A stretch of 64,000 bases of DNA from Ovis canadensis (lineage: Eukaryota; Chordata; Mammalia; Artiodactyla; Bovidae): the NCBI RefSeq assembly GCF_042477335.2, contig NC_091263.1:17271501-17335500 (forward strand), given 5' to 3'. Every line of letters begins with the position of its first letter. Positions within the stretch are counted from its first letter, which is position 1. The position numbers were made by a program, and so were the translations under genes. Below are positions 24,538 through 37,231 of the stretch, one piece after another. The notes beneath the pieces were generated by a model, which made no database searches, was not told the DNA's origin, and saw only the letters and a program-made list of their open reading frames with translations.

Positions 24538-26672
24538 AAAAAGTAAAAATTACATTAAAAAAGAAAAAGAAACTAAAGTATTTATATTATGCTGCCATTG
24601 TGTATACAAATAATATTATTGATTCCTTACTTTAAGTTTTCCCTCCAGATTCTCAGCAGGTCCGACCTCAGCAGCCCTGCAAAAAATAGGACCCACTGCA
24701 TCTACCCTCCCGTAATCCCCTTACCTCTCTCTGCTTTTTTCTTATAATTGTGCCCACGTTCTGACCCACCTTACAATATTGTATTTCTTGTCTGGTTCTT
24801 TTGAGGACAGGGAGCCTGGTTTGTTTTACTGTCTTATTCCAAGTGCCTAGAGTAGGTACATATAGAAATGTTAGGTATTTAACAGAAGGATAAAGTTGGA
24901 ATATATTGTTTCAGTTGTTTTCCTACTGTTGTGGAGGATAAGAATGAGCATGTACTAGGCCAGTGGCTTTCAAAATTTTTTTTCACCAGGCTGAACGTAA
25001 GAAATATACTTTAAAGTCAACCTAGTGTCTACATAAATAAATAGGCACTTTTGTATGTATGTATGTGTTTATATGGATGAAGTGCATGATATCTGCTATT
25101 TCCTCTTCTCTTTCATTTTAAAAAACAGGTGTTATTTGCCATCTGGTAAATTTTCATGATCCATTAAAGGGTTCAGACTGCAGTTTGTACTGGGCAATAG
25201 ATAAACCAAGAAACTTTTTTATATAAGTAGTACCTAGTTTTCCCTTTGTTTTATGTGACTGTTTAAAAATGTTTTGTTTTCATCTCAAACTGATCTTTGA
25301 GAGTATTTTTCTTGGGTTTCTGCATTAGGTGCTGTTTTGAGAAACTGATTCTTACAAATAACTGGATACATTATTTAGTAAAAATGTACTTAATTTGTAA
25401 TTTGTGCAGTTCCTCTCAAGTGTGTGTGTTTTTTTAAGTTTGGATTCATTTCTTTTTGAAGGAGGAAGAGAGGCAGTAGTTGGGAGACAGAAATGAAACT
25501 GCAGTGGAGTGAAAGGCATCCATTGATTAATTTTGAGATCTGAATCACTCAGTACCAAGTGGATTGGGAACAGATTGTTAGAAATCTGAATTCCTATCTC
25601 CCCCAGCTGTTCTAGGATTTAACAGGCCAGGAATTATGCATATATTCAGTTAGCTAGAATGTGACAGATATGCCCCATGAAAAATGTAACGTGGAGACTC
25701 CTTTAAATGGTTGATCGATTACGTTTGAAACCATGTAATATTTTACACTAGAACCAGAAGACTCAGGAAATAACTCTGACGTTTAAAAATATGATGATTC
25801 TCTAGTTTTAAAGTTTGTACATTTTGAGAAGGCTCTTTTTAGCTTAATGTTAGCAAAGCAGCTGCTGTTTGAATTTACTTTGTAAAACACTGAATTATTC
25901 ATTTCCATAAACAAAACTTCCTTAGTAATTATTTAGCATTAATTTATTTCTCTTTATTTCAATCAACCCTGTTGACATTCTATTTTAAAATTAAAACTAT
26001 TCTTTGTGGAGTCTAACGAACATGACTGACAGCTACTTTCTCTGCTTTCTTCTGTTTCCTATGAGAGAAAATTTCCAAATCCTTTTTTATTTTTCTACTT
26101 AGAATATTTTATATTTTAATTTAATTTTTATTGTTTATTTTTATTATTTTCATGAAAGTTACTAATAAGGTACAGGTCAGAAGTAAAATTCTTATTTAGC
26201 ATTGTTTTTTGTAAAGTGGCTTCTTAAGACCAAGCCTGATGTGTTTGACTTGTTAAATTTTACTCATGTTATGCATGAGTATAACAAACAGTATTGTACT
26301 GGATTCTGAAAACGTGGATTATTTTAGATAATTATTCACTTCAGCAGTTGTACTCACAGACTGACTAACAGGCAATTCAGCAGGAGAGGAAAGGTCAAGA
26401 ATGTAGTTTTCATTTCTTGGGACTCCTCCGTCTATCTTTGCAAACGGGGGGCCAGCCCTTTGAATGTCCTGCTTCCTCTGTGGCCGTGGGGAACCCCCTG
26501 CACCTTACTGTAGGCTGCACACTTGCCCCCGGGGGGCATTGCCGCCTTGTGATGTTTGCTCTATTTTCCCATAATTGCTATTCAGTTTTCTGTGTCATTG
26601 CTCTGCTGCTCTGTTGGAAGCTTCAGGAGGGCAGCAAACACACTACTTTTTAGGTTACTAAACGTCTGATAA
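24538..26672. other. Intronic sequence, no gene recognised
   Basis: About 2.1 kb of AT-rich, unique-looking sequence. No splice-flanked coding segment and no young repeat seen. Confidence 0.5.
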
Positions 26673-26683
26673 TGTCACAGAGG

Positions 26684-26901
26684 TGGGATGAAGTGGTGCA
26701 GTGGTAAAGAATCTACCTGTCAAGGCAGGAGATGCAGGAGACATGAATTCGATCGCTGGGTCAGGAAGATCCCCTGGAATAGGAAATGGTTACCTACTCT
26801 AGTAATCTTGATTGGGAAATCCCATGGACAGAGAGCCTGGTGGGCTGTAGCCCATGGGCTGCAGAGCTGACATGACTGAGCAGCTGAGCACACACACACG
26901 G
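26684..26901 (+). mobile_element. Bov-tA SINE with 11-base target duplication
   Basis: Sense Bov-tA ('gtggtgcagtggtaaagaatc', 'aattcgatcgctgggtcagg', 'ctgacatgactgagcagctg') ending in a short CA run. TGTCACAGAGG occurs immediately on both sides, at 26673-26683 and 26902-26912. Confidence 0.93.
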
Positions 26902-26912
26902 TGTCACAGAGG

Positions 26913-29900
26913 AGGAAAAGAGCCTCCTTATTTGTGTTGTAGAGTAGCATCCCTCTCAGGGAAGCACCGCTCTTGACTCGGGTGCATCTCAGAGCTCACG
27001 GTCAGGGAGGTTCAGCAGCCCACACGGCATCCCCCCCAGTGAGGACTGGAAGGAAACGCAGACTCAGTGAAGAGTGCGCTTTGATTCTCTGTCGTTGATT
27101 CCTAGGAGTATTCTCCATCCGTCCCAGCCTTGTAGGACTGTGAAAAGGCTGAGGCCTGTGGAGTAGGAGGTCGAGGAGTTAGAGATGGGAACACCTCCAT
27201 TGCATTCCTCTGCTTCTAGGGCGGGGATGCTAATTTGGCATCTGTAGGAGGCTTCTGCTTTAGAGGTTGTCCAGTGAGTGATGGTAGGACTCCAGGGGAT
27301 TGCCGCATGTGTGTGTTACTCTGACCTGTCCGTGAGAGCCTTTCAAGCCGGTGACACAGACTATCAGCCTTCAGCCAGAAGCCACTGTGCGGGCACAGGT
27401 GGTGTGTATTTCGTGTTTCCTCTGCATGGTGTCTTAGAAACAAAGTTAAATGAGCTACTTAAAATTGTGAGATTTTACATAAAACGTAAATTCCAGCTTA
27501 AAAAGAAGCATGAATCCGTGGGTCTGGCAATGCTCTTTCCATTCCTGCAAGGCAGACAGTATCTGGGATAAAGCAACAGCTCGACCTTTAAACCTGGGGC
27601 ACGTGCACTGGCTCAGCAGTCTCAGTGCTTGCACTGTGATTCCTATATACATGTGAAATATTTTATATTATAAATACACTATTTTATACATGTATACTGT
27701 GTAATATGTATGTACTGCTTATATTAGTTATTTCTCTGAAAATACATTTCAGTTATAAGAAAATCAAACAGATGTCTGTATGGTTCAAGAAAAATAGGAG
27801 AGTCTTCCATGAAAGTCAAGAATATTCTTTGAGCCTGCCGTGCAAATGGCATGTCGCATAGGTAGCCCCAGCTTCAAAGTCTACAAGTTTCTGGAGAATG
27901 GCATATCTTATAAATTCTGGCTTTCATGCCCCTAGTTTGGGTCTCTAAGTAACTTCTTTGGCTGTTTCTCATGGGATATGAATTTTGGAAATCTACATTT
28001 CTAGGTTAATTTACTTAATTTTTTGGTTCTTCACATTCTTTTCTGGGACATGATAGGTAAGAAATGAGAAAAGGTGCACCCAAGGTAAGTAACACGTATG
28101 AATTATTCAGTATATAGGAATAACCTCTATTGTGAGGCTTAAAAATAATAGATAATAAATAAATGGTTCATATATTTTATGTAAAATACATCTTTATAAT
28201 AGACTATTTTACATATTATATATAATAATATATATAATGAGCAATATTTGGCATGCATTAAATACTCTAGATTGTATTATTATTTTCAGTTCTAATAATT
28301 AGTACATTTAACAGTGATTTTGCTTTCTTAAATGTATTGTTTAAAGTTTGACATTTTTCTGTCATTTTCATATGAGTTGGTTGCATTTGCTAACAAGACA
28401 AACAATACTTCTGTTCAGTCGACCCAGTGAGTAATTTGACTTTCCCCTTCTCTGTCTTGGATCTGAAGAGTGCTCAGGAGTGAGAAAGGAGGGAGGTGTG
28501 TTTCATCTTCTCTTTAGAAGTGTAGGTTACGAGCGTGTAAGCGTTCTGTCACTTTAGGATTCACTAATTTCTATCCTGCTCAGTACGTCCAGCTCTTTTT
28601 GGAAGAGTCAAACAGTGATTTGATTGTTTCTAGGTGTGTGCATGCTTTGTGGAGTGGTGATCACAGAAGGAGGATGGCTTGAACAAAACTGTTTCTTTTC
28701 TTTGGCTACCTCGTAAATACCTGCGCCTGAAACAAGACCCCTCCAAGAGCAGTCAGTCTGTAATAAAGCACATTCCTAACTACTTGAGCTGACAAATAGT
28801 GAAGTTTGTTTTAAAAAAGTCACGTTTATTTTATGTCAATTTTCTATTTGCCCTGAATAAGATATATTTAATTACTTTATTCCATCTCCGTGTTCAGATT
28901 AATCAGATTCTGACTACATATTGGTGCTCAAATTAGAATAATTCTTTAATCAACTGTGTCATCCCTGCCATGGTAGACTAGAATGGAAAAGCTACTCTAG
29001 GCATACTGAAGACGTGTGCATTTTATTTTCTATTGTAATTTAAAAGTAAAATCAGAAATATTGATTTCTACTTGACTGGAGAGATGATTTAGTTTGAATA
29101 TCAGTCTGATCTTAATCAGGTGAGAATTAATTGAGTTGGAGGTATTAGATATTCAGTGATGTTAAGTGAACCATGGTCAATCTAGAGAGAAGCTTTCTTT
29201 TGTGCTATGTTAGAATTATCAAATAGCCTATGCACCACCGTGTAAAATCATCTTTTCATGTTCATCTTTCTTGTCTCATTAAATGCACCACTAAATTCAT
29301 TCTGTACCCTGTCTAATCTTTAAAGTAGCAAGCTAATAAACCACAATTTAATAGAAAATTAAAAGCATAATAATTTTGTCATAAAATGCTATTGTGGTCA
29401 GAATTTTCTAGTGATATATTTTCTAGTACCTAATTTTAAAAACCAAGGGATAAAACCTCTGTTTTTCAAGTATACCTGGAACTTAAAAAAATTAGTTTTA
29501 CTTTTTCTCTAATATTCAACACTGCAAGAATCAAGTGAACAATACAGAATGATTTTAATGTTTATTGCCAGAAATAGAGTATGTAGCATTATATTGGTCC
29601 ACCACACGGCATGGGCTTTTTATTTATTTTAAGAGTGTGATAGCAATATCATAAGTGTTGTGAAAATATAAATGGTGAGATAACACCTCCATAGGACTTG
29701 CCCTTAAGTAGTAAAATTGTAAAGTCTTTAAATAACCTGCAGCCTGAACGGAAAGGATGGATTTGCCTTGTTAACTAGGGACACTACACTTATTAAATGT
29801 CTAATTAAATTTAGCATCACATGTCTTCTGTTCTCTTTTTTTTTTTCCCTCTTTAAAACCGAGAATTGGGACCAGTTTATGAGCAAGGGAGCACGCGTTA

Positions 29901-30419
29901 TCAGTGTTGGGTTTCTTCCATTTTGGCAGTTGGTGTGACCGTGTTAAATTAAAAGAAAGCCAGGAGTCTGGGTTTTGACGGTGTCTTTTTACCTTGGGTT
30001 AGGGCTCCATGTGGCATTGGTGGGGTGGGAATCGTAGGATCTCTGCAGCTCTGTAATTTGTGAAAAGGAATGCCCAACATTTTTATTTGAGAACAGTCAG
30101 CATTTAATGAAATGAAGCCATCCAGGCAGAAGTGTCCATTGACTGTGAAGGTAGGGTGTTCTGTTGCAAGAAAGACAGGTCCCTGCCCTATTGTCACTAA
30201 CGGGCAGTTCCGAGGAAATGGAAGAGGATTGTTTAAAAAAAAAAAATTGAGAGAGATGACCTCTCACTCTGCTTCAAAGCCGGACCTCCTCTCTCCCCCT
30301 CCTCCACACAAAGGTATTACTTTATTCACTTTCCTTTTTTAAAACTGCATTTTGTAAGCTTGGCACAGGGACAGACTGCCACAGCACAATAGAAACCTGC
30401 TTCTTCCCCCCGCCGCCCC
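26913..30419. other. Intronic sequence, no gene recognised
   Basis: About 3.5 kb, mostly AT-rich and unique-looking. Short AT-dinucleotide-like stretches lie near 28140-28240. No exon with coding similarity to CMC1 was seen; a GTAAGT at 28084 is discussed under rejected items. Confidence 0.5.
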
Positions 30420-30635
30420 AGACTCCCAAGTTCTCTCCTGAGGCCGAGACGGCTCCCCGCCCCTTCCTGGCCCCCAGCCCTTCTCTCCTGTCTGCACAGG
30501 GGTGTGTGTGTGTCCTTGCTTCTTCTGCCTCCCCCAGACTCCAGGCTTTCTCGTGAGACGCGACGGCCACCCGCCCCTTCCTGGCCCCCAGCCCTTCTCT
30601 CCTGTCTGCACAGGGGTGTGTGTGTGTCCTTGCTG
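30420..30635. repeat. Tandem duplication of a ~115-base unit
   Basis: Two adjacent copies starting at 30420 and 30536, both containing 'cgccccttcctggcccccag' and 'ctgcacaggggtgtgtgtg'. The second halves are nearly identical and the first halves differ more, with a 2-base indel. On the minus strand this gives a duplicated open frame (THTHPCADRREGLGARKGR twice) that looks incidental. Confidence 0.9.
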
Positions 30636-33121
30636 TTTCCACTTTGGGTCTTGGAGATCGTCCCCAGCTGTGCACTTTCTTCAGTGGCCGGATAGAGCTT
30701 TGTGGTTTAGTATTTCTGCTTAGGCTGTTGGTGTGACTCTGTCAGATTAAAAGAAAGCTGCTAAGTGGCTTTGGACAGTGCCAAGGCTATTTTTTACCTA
30801 CATAAAGACATTTTTTGCTTCAGCTAAGAGAAGACAGGATGAGGAATAGCTTGTGATACACCATTCTCTTAATGATTCTCTCCAAATGACTTCTGTCATA
30901 AGAAAGGTGTAGTCATAGTTATTTTTGTATTTGAATTGTCCCGTGTTTGGATATGAAGAACATAACTGTCTTTTTGAATGCTGTCTCTTGAAGGGAAATG
31001 CCAAACTGTGTCAACTCCTCTTTTGGAGCAAAGCAAGGTGTCCGATACATAAGAAAAGTTGACAGACCAGTAGATTAGAAAGAGGGTGAGCAGGTTTTGT
31101 CCACAGCCTGGAAACCACATCCGGCGAGGAGGGAGCCATGTTCATGCTGGTTCTCACCAGGAGGAGGCGCAGCAGGACTGTTACTGCCAGCGGAGTTTGA
31201 CGGGGGCTGGCAGGACCCTGAACTCTGGTTTCTTCCAGTCTCAAACCTCCCCCACGCCCCTCAGCACACAGGCACGCACACGCCCAGATGCACACACCTC
31301 CCCCTCGCCCACAGTGGAACTGGCTCCCTTGTTCTGTTCCCACAAGGTTTGCACAGTGAGGTGAACCGGGCCTTTCTGAATTGGGGAAGGGTCTAGGGTT
31401 TGGGTTAGTGGCGTCTAAGTCCTTCCTTCTCTGGCCGTTTCCACCCGAGGAGTTGAGAACAAGGTCCTTTCCTGGCCCCTCGTGAGTGGCGGTGAGTGGT
31501 CTCCGCTGGCCCGCAGAACAGACTGAAGCCACCTGCACGAGTGGGAAGGTGCAGCAGGCTGGCTTGCTGCCTGTGTTGCTTACAGTGTTGACCCTGCCTC
31601 TTATCAGGGGATGCTCAGAAACACGGTGCCTTTGTTGGATGCTCTGATGGGCACGCGTTCATGAACAGATCTTTTAACTTTAGAGGCTGGGGCGGGGGGT
31701 GGGGGCCGACATGTGCGGCGTGAACCAGGTTGACTCACGTAGCATTTCTCTGGCTTTGTCACTGTCTAAGTCCTCCCCCTCTGTCACTGCTAGTGATACT
31801 CACGGATTCTCCTGCTTGGGGAGGCTGATGGCCTCTCTTGTGTGCGTCTCATTTGGGAGATGGGGTGAGTTGGTGCTCTCCTTAGCCACAGCTCGGCTAT
31901 GCTGACGTCTCCCTTTCCTATTCTGAAGGCTCTTAGAACCCCAGGTACAGAACTTAGCAGTTTCTTGTAAACTGCTTGGAAAAGCCACTTTGTAATGTGT
32001 AAAATCTGTATTTTAAATATTTGAATATATTTTATAGGCATTCTGGAAAAGGAGGTATGGAGCCAGAGGGCAAGGTATCTGGCATCATTTTATTGTAGAT
32101 GACTGCTCAGGAGCAGAGCATCAGAGCGCTAAGCTGTAGCTTTTCTTCCCCCGGAAGTGGGGACCGGAAGGACTGAGCTGTCCCACCAGCTTCCTGGGCC
32201 CAGTGGTGACCCTGTGTGTGGTGACGGGCGGGGCTCACGGCTCTGCTGTGACCATGAGGTCTTTTGCCCAGTGTGGAGGAGTCTCCTCTGTTCTCACTGT
32301 GAAGAAGAGTCAGTGGGATTCCATAAGAGTTATGGAGTTTTTCAGGAACTAAAGGCCTGGTTCCAGGCTAGTCCTTGCCACACTGTCCGTCTTGGAAATG
32401 CATGATGTCACCTACTGAAAGCTCAGTGTCCTTGTCTGGCAAGTGAAGATGATGATAGTGCTTATCTGTTAGGTTTTTGTAAAATTCAAGTGAGCTAATG
32501 AAGTGCTCATCGTGTCTGGTACCTAGTAAATACCCAGTATATGTCAGTGGCCATTATTAATTTGATTTTGTTGCTGTTATCATTAATATCTTTAAATACC
32601 TTGCAAGAAAAAATTATGAAATCACATAGGAAAATGGAAAAACAAAAACTCCACCTGAAATAAGATAGTTTACTCTAATGGTATAGATCCTGCTGATCAG
32701 TTAATGTATTGTTAGCCTTTGTTAGAAATCATCTCTGTTCTAAGAGCTACATGCTAAGGGCTCCTCATCAGAATCCCAGTTTGTGCCCATTGAGCCTCAT
32801 TCCAGTACATGGAGAGGAGCAGTCTGAGGCTCTCACCACCAGCCTCCTGTCTACATCTGACCTGAAGTGCAGGGAACGAAACACACTCAGGGCCACCTCT
32901 TTCACTATGGAAGCCACTGCACACACGTCACTCTTCACCTTAATTAATTCCAAAGACACGTTCAGCTCCTCAGTGGCATCCAGCCACATTTCGCATGCTC
33001 GGTCGTCCTTCATGGCTCCTGGTGGCACTGTCGGAAAGTGCAGAGAACATCTCTATCGCTGCAGAATGTCTCACTGGACCAGAGAAAATAGCATGAACTA
33101 TATTTATAATTTTAAACTATA
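30636..33121. other. Intronic sequence, no gene recognised
   Basis: About 2.5 kb. Several 60-175 codon open frames exist (for example 31011-31538 minus and 32709-33122 plus), but none has a recognisable domain and none reads as a continuation of CMC1. Moderately GC-rich around 31100-31560. Confidence 0.5.
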
Positions 33122-33233
33122 GTAAAGTAAAACTCGCTTAGTCGTGTCCAACTCTTTGCGACCCCATGGACTATACAGCCCATGGAATTCTCCAGGCCAG
33201 AATACTGGAGTGGTAGCCTTTTCCTTCTCCTTA
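33122..33233 (+). mobile_element. Bov-A monomer (partial SINE)
   Basis: A single short unit: 'cttagtcgtgtccaactc', 'tgcgaccccatggactat', 'aatactggagtggtagcc', ending 'ttccttctcc'. It has no tRNA part and no second monomer. Confidence 0.8.
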
Positions 33234-33341
33234 AACTGTAGTAGCCATGTATTTTTTAATGTGACATTAGTTTTGAAAGGTAAGCTTAATTTTAATGTTA
33301 TATTTATTTATGTATTAAATAAATAGTATCTATCTTATTAG

Positions 33342-33553
33342 GGCTTCCCTTATGGCTCAAGCAGTAAAGAATCTGCCTGCAATGTGGGAAACCTGGGTTC
33401 AGTCCCTGGGCTGGGAACGTCCCCTGGAGGAGGGCGTGGCAACCGACTCCAGTATTCTTTCCTAGAGAATCCCCATGGACAGAGAAGCCTGTCAGGCTAC
33501 AGTCCATGGGGTCACAGAGTCAGACACGACTGAGCCACAGCACAGCACAGCAC
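33342..33553 (+). mobile_element. Bov-tA SINE with perfect 14-base target duplication
   Basis: Sense Bov-tA ('gcttcccttatggctcaagc', 'gggttcagtccctgggctgg', 'acagtccatggggtcacag') with a CAGCA-rich end. ATCTATCTTATTAG is repeated perfectly at 33328-33341 and 33554-33567, a sign of a fairly recent insertion. Confidence 0.95.
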
Positions 33554-33616
33554 ATCTATCTTATTAGCATGCAATCATGTAAAAACTGTGAACAAGATAG
33601 TTACATTTTTCATCCT

Positions 33617-35516
33617 CAATTCAGTTCAGTTCAGTTGCCCAGCCATGTCCGACTCTTTGCGACCCCATGAACTGCAGCAAGCCAGGCCTCCCTGTCCATC
33701 ACCAATTCCCGGAATTTACCCAAACTCATGTGCATCAAGACGGTGATGCCATCCAGCCATCTCATCGTCTGTCATCCCCTTCTCCTCCTGCCCCCAGTCC
33801 CTCCCAGCATCAGGGTCTTTTCCAGTGAGTCAGCTCTTCACATTAGATGGCCAAGTGTTGGAGTTTCAGCTTCAGCATCAGTCCTTCCAATGAACACCCA
33901 GGACTGATCTCCTTTAGGATGGACTGGTTGGACCTCCTTGCAGTCCAAGGGACTCTCAAGAGTCTTCTCCAGCACCACAGTTCAAACGCATCAATTCTTA
34001 GGCGCTCAGCTTTCTTCACAGTCCAACTCTCACATCCATACATGACCAGTGGAAAACCATAGCCTTGACTAGACAGGCCTTTGTTGGCAAAGTAATGTCT
34101 CTGCTTTTGAATATGCTGTCTAGGTTGGTCATAACTTTCCTTCCAAGGAGTAAGCGTCTTTTAATTTCATGGCTGCAGTCACCATCTGCCGTGATTTTGG
34201 AGCCCAAAAAATAAAATCTGACACTGTTTCCCCATCTATTTGTCATGAGGTGATGGGACCGGATGCCATAATCTTCCTTTTCTGAATGTTGAGCTTTCAG
34301 CCAACTTTTTCACTCTCCTCTTTCACTTTCATCAAGAGGCTTTTTAGTTCCTCTTCACTTCTGCCATAAGGGTGGTGTCATCTGCATATCTGAGGTTATT
34401 GATATTTCTCCTGGCAATCTTGATTCCAGCTTGTGCTTCTTCCATGGATGGAGGTTTGTGACATTGTACAGGAGACAGGGATCAAGACCATCCCCATAGA
34501 TAAGAAAGCAAAATGGCTGTCTGAGGAGGCCTTTCAAATAGCTGTGAAAAGAAGAGAAGCGAAAAGCAAAGGAGAAAAGGAAAGATATATCCATTTGAAT
34601 GCAGAGTTCCAAAGAATAGCAAGGAGAGATAAGAAAGCCTTCCTCAGGGATCAGTGCAAGGAAATAGAGGAAAACAACAGAATGGGAAGGACTAGATATC
34701 TCTTCAAGAAAATTAGAGATACAAGGGAACATTTCATGCAAAGATGGGCTCAATAAAGGACAGAAATGGTATGGACCTAACAGAAGCAGAAAATATTAAG
34801 AAGAGGTGGCAAAAATACACAGAAGAACTGTACAAAAAAGATCTTCACAACCCAGATAATCACGATGGTGTGATCACTCACCTAGAGCCAGACATCCTGG
34901 AATGTGAAGTCAAGTGGGCCTTAGAAAGCATCACCACAAACAAAGCTGGTGAAGTTTAGTTGAGCTATTTCAAATCCTGAAAGATGATGCTGTGAAAGTG
35001 CTGCACTCAATATGCCAGCAAATTTGGAAAACTCAGCAGTGGCCACAGGACTGGAAAAGGTCAGTTTTCATTCCAATCCCAAAGAAAGGCAATGCCAAAG
35101 AATGCTCAAACTACCGCACAATTGCACTCATCTCACATGCTAGTAAAGTAATGCTCAAAATTCTCCAAGCCAGGCTTCAGCAATACATGAACCGTGAACT
35201 CCCTGATGTTCAAGCTGGTTTTAGAAAAGGCAGAGGAACCAGAGATCAAATTGCCAACATCTGCTGGATCATGGAAAAAGCAAGAGAGTTCCAGAAAAAC
35301 ATCTATTTCTGCCTTATTGACTATGCTAAACAAAGCCTTTGACTGTGTGGATCACAATAAACTGTGGAAAATTCTGAAAGAGATGGGAATACCTGACCTG
35401 CCTCTGAGAAACCTATATGCAGGTCAGGAAGCAACAGTTAGAACTGGACATGGAACAAAAGACTGGTTTCAAATAGGAAAAGCAGTATGTCAAGGCTGTA
35501 TATTGTCACCCTGCTT
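33617..35516 (-). mobile_element. BovB LINE with inverted 5' half
   Basis: Positions 33617-34446 are antisense BovB, from the (TTCAG)n 3' tail back to 'gattccagcttgtgcttc'. At about 34440-34447 it flips, and 34447-35516 is sense BovB upstream sequence including the reverse transcriptase; plus-strand frames read KKGNAKECSNYRTIALISHA and GFRKGRGTRDQIANICW. The junction shares a few bases. Flanking repeats at 33605-33616 and 35517-35528 match at 11 of 12 bases, so this is one twin-primed insertion. The longest frames are 107-131 codons, so it is inactive. Confidence 0.82.
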
Positions 35517-35538
35517 ATTTTTCCTCCTAAGCTCCCAC

Positions 35539-36430
35539 AATTCAGAGGTTTTTTTTTTTTTTTTAAGATGCTTTTCAAGTGTCTGTTGAATTTGTTACAA
35601 TGTTGCTTCTGTGTTTTGGTTCTGGCCACAGGGCATGTGGCATCTTAGCTCCCCAAACCAGCTTAACCCTTGAACCCCCAGGGGAGCCCCTCCAGTGTGC
35701 GTTTTGTACTCACAGTACAGGAGAGGGAGAAAGCTGGCCTAAAGCTCAACATTCAGAAAACGAAGATCATGGCATCTGGTCCCATCACTTCATGACAAAT
35801 AGATGGGGAAACAGTGGAAACAGTGTCAGACTTTATTTTGGGAGGCTCCAAAATCACCGCAGATGATGATTGCAGCCCTGACATTAAAAGACGCTTACTC
35901 CTTGGAAGGAAAGTTATGACCAACCTAGATAGTGTATTCAAAAGCAGAGACATTACTTTGCTGACTAAGGTCCGTCTAGTCAAGGCTATGGTTTTTCCTG
36001 TGGTCATGTATGGATGTGAGAGTTGGACTGTGAAGACGGCTGAGCGCTGAAGAATTGATGCTTTTGAACTGTGGTGTTGGAGAAGACTCTTGAGAGTCCC
36101 TTGGACTACAAGGAGATCCAACCAGTCCATTCTGAAGGAGATCAGCCCTGGGATTTCTTTGGAAGGAATGATGCTAAAGCTGAAACTCCAGTACTTTGGC
36201 CACCTCATGAGAAGAGTTGACTCACTGGAAAAGACTCTGATGCTGGGAGGGACTGGGGGCAGGAGGAGAAGGGGACGACAGAGGATGAGATGGCTGGATG
36301 GCATCACTGACTTGATGGACATGAGTCTAAATGAACTCCGGGAGATGCTGATGAACAGGGAGGCCTGGTGTGCTGCGATTCATGGGGTCGCAAAGAGTCG
36401 GACACGACTGAGCGACTGAATTGAACTGAA
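35539..36430 (+). mobile_element. Second BovB 3' fragment with a CHR-type SINE at its 5' side
   Basis: About 35718-36430 is sense BovB 3' end, from 'ctggcctaaagctcaacattc' through 'ttgggaggctccaaaatcacc' to the tail 'gactgaattgaactgaa'. Before it lies an antisense CHR-type SINE (about 35549-35692: T15, 'ttgaatttgttacaatgttg', 'catgtggcatcttagctcc', 'aggggagcccc'). An 18-base direct repeat with 15 matches flanks the combined block at 35521-35538 and 36431-36448. That overlaps the right target duplication of the previous BovB, so this is a separate insertion. Confidence 0.8.
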
Positions 36431-36845
36431 TTCCTCCCAAGTCCCCACCTCCTAATATCATCACGTGGTGGGTTAGTGGTGGGGGTGGGGGCAGTAGGGT
36501 TTCAACACACAGATTTTGTGGGGATACAGATATCCTGTTATAAGGCACCCTATTATTTTGTTTTGGTCTGGTGTCCTCTTTCCATTGTTCAAGCCGCCAA
36601 GGTGACATCTCTCTGTCCCCACTCCCATCATCACCTCTCTCTCTCCATCTGTGCCTGCCTTCTCCCTTTCTCAGGACCCTGGTGATTCCTTTGGGCCCCG
36701 CAGGATAATCCAGGATAATCTCCTTATTTGGTTGTAGCTGATTAGTAACTGTAATTCCCCTTTGCCATATAACCTGACACATTCATTGGGTTCTGGGAGG
36801 AGGATTTGGAAATCTGTGGGGTCTATTATTCTACCTAACATAATC
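36431..36845 (+). repeat. Old LTR-type repeat fragment
   Basis: Text like 'ccccacctcctaatatcatc', 'agggtttcaacacacag', 'ataatccaggataatctcc', 'agctgattagtaactgtaa' and 'tctattattctaccta' matches my memory of a common old mammalian LTR-type repeat (MaLR-like). It is the host into which the two BovB copies to the left inserted. Family not certain. Confidence 0.45.
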
Positions 36846-37009
36846 AGGAAGTGAAAAAAAAAATCTCTGATCTTAACTGTGTTCAAGGAAAGCAAACATC
36901 AAAAAGACTCCTTTTCTATATTGATAAATGATGATGTAATATGCCAGATGACCAGTAAGAAAACTGATAACATGGTGGTTATTTCACTGTTGCATCGCTC
37001 TTCTAGCTG

Positions 37010-37222
37010 CTTCCCGGCTTCCCTGGTGGCGCAGAGGTTAAAGCGTCTGCCTGGAATGTGGGAGACCCGAGTTCGATCCCTGGATTGGGAAGATCTCCTG
37101 GAGAAGGAAATGGCAACCCACTCCAGTACTCTTGCCTAGAGAATCCATGGATGGAGGAGCCTGGTGGGCTACAGTCCATGGGGTTGCAAAGAGTCAGACA
37201 CGACCGAGCGATTTTACTTTCT
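37010..37222 (+). mobile_element. Bov-tA SINE
   Basis: Sense Bov-tA ('ggcttccctggtggcgcag', 'gagttcgatccctggattgg', 'caacccactccagtactc', 'gttgcaaagagtcagacacg'). TTCTAGCTG at 37001-37009 recurs at 37223-37231 as the target duplication. Confidence 0.95.
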
Positions 37223-37231
37223 TTCTAGCTG

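Noticed and set aside
28040..28090. Possible missing CMC1 exon ending AAG|GTAAGT, containing 'aatgagaaaagg'
   Set aside because: The reading frame that would join to the next exon hits a stop, and the residues do not match the expected KIMREKAKERCSEQVQ-type segment.
34433..35589. Run of plus-strand frames with reverse-transcriptase motifs
   Set aside because: Fragments of the inverted 5' half of a BovB copy, broken between frames.
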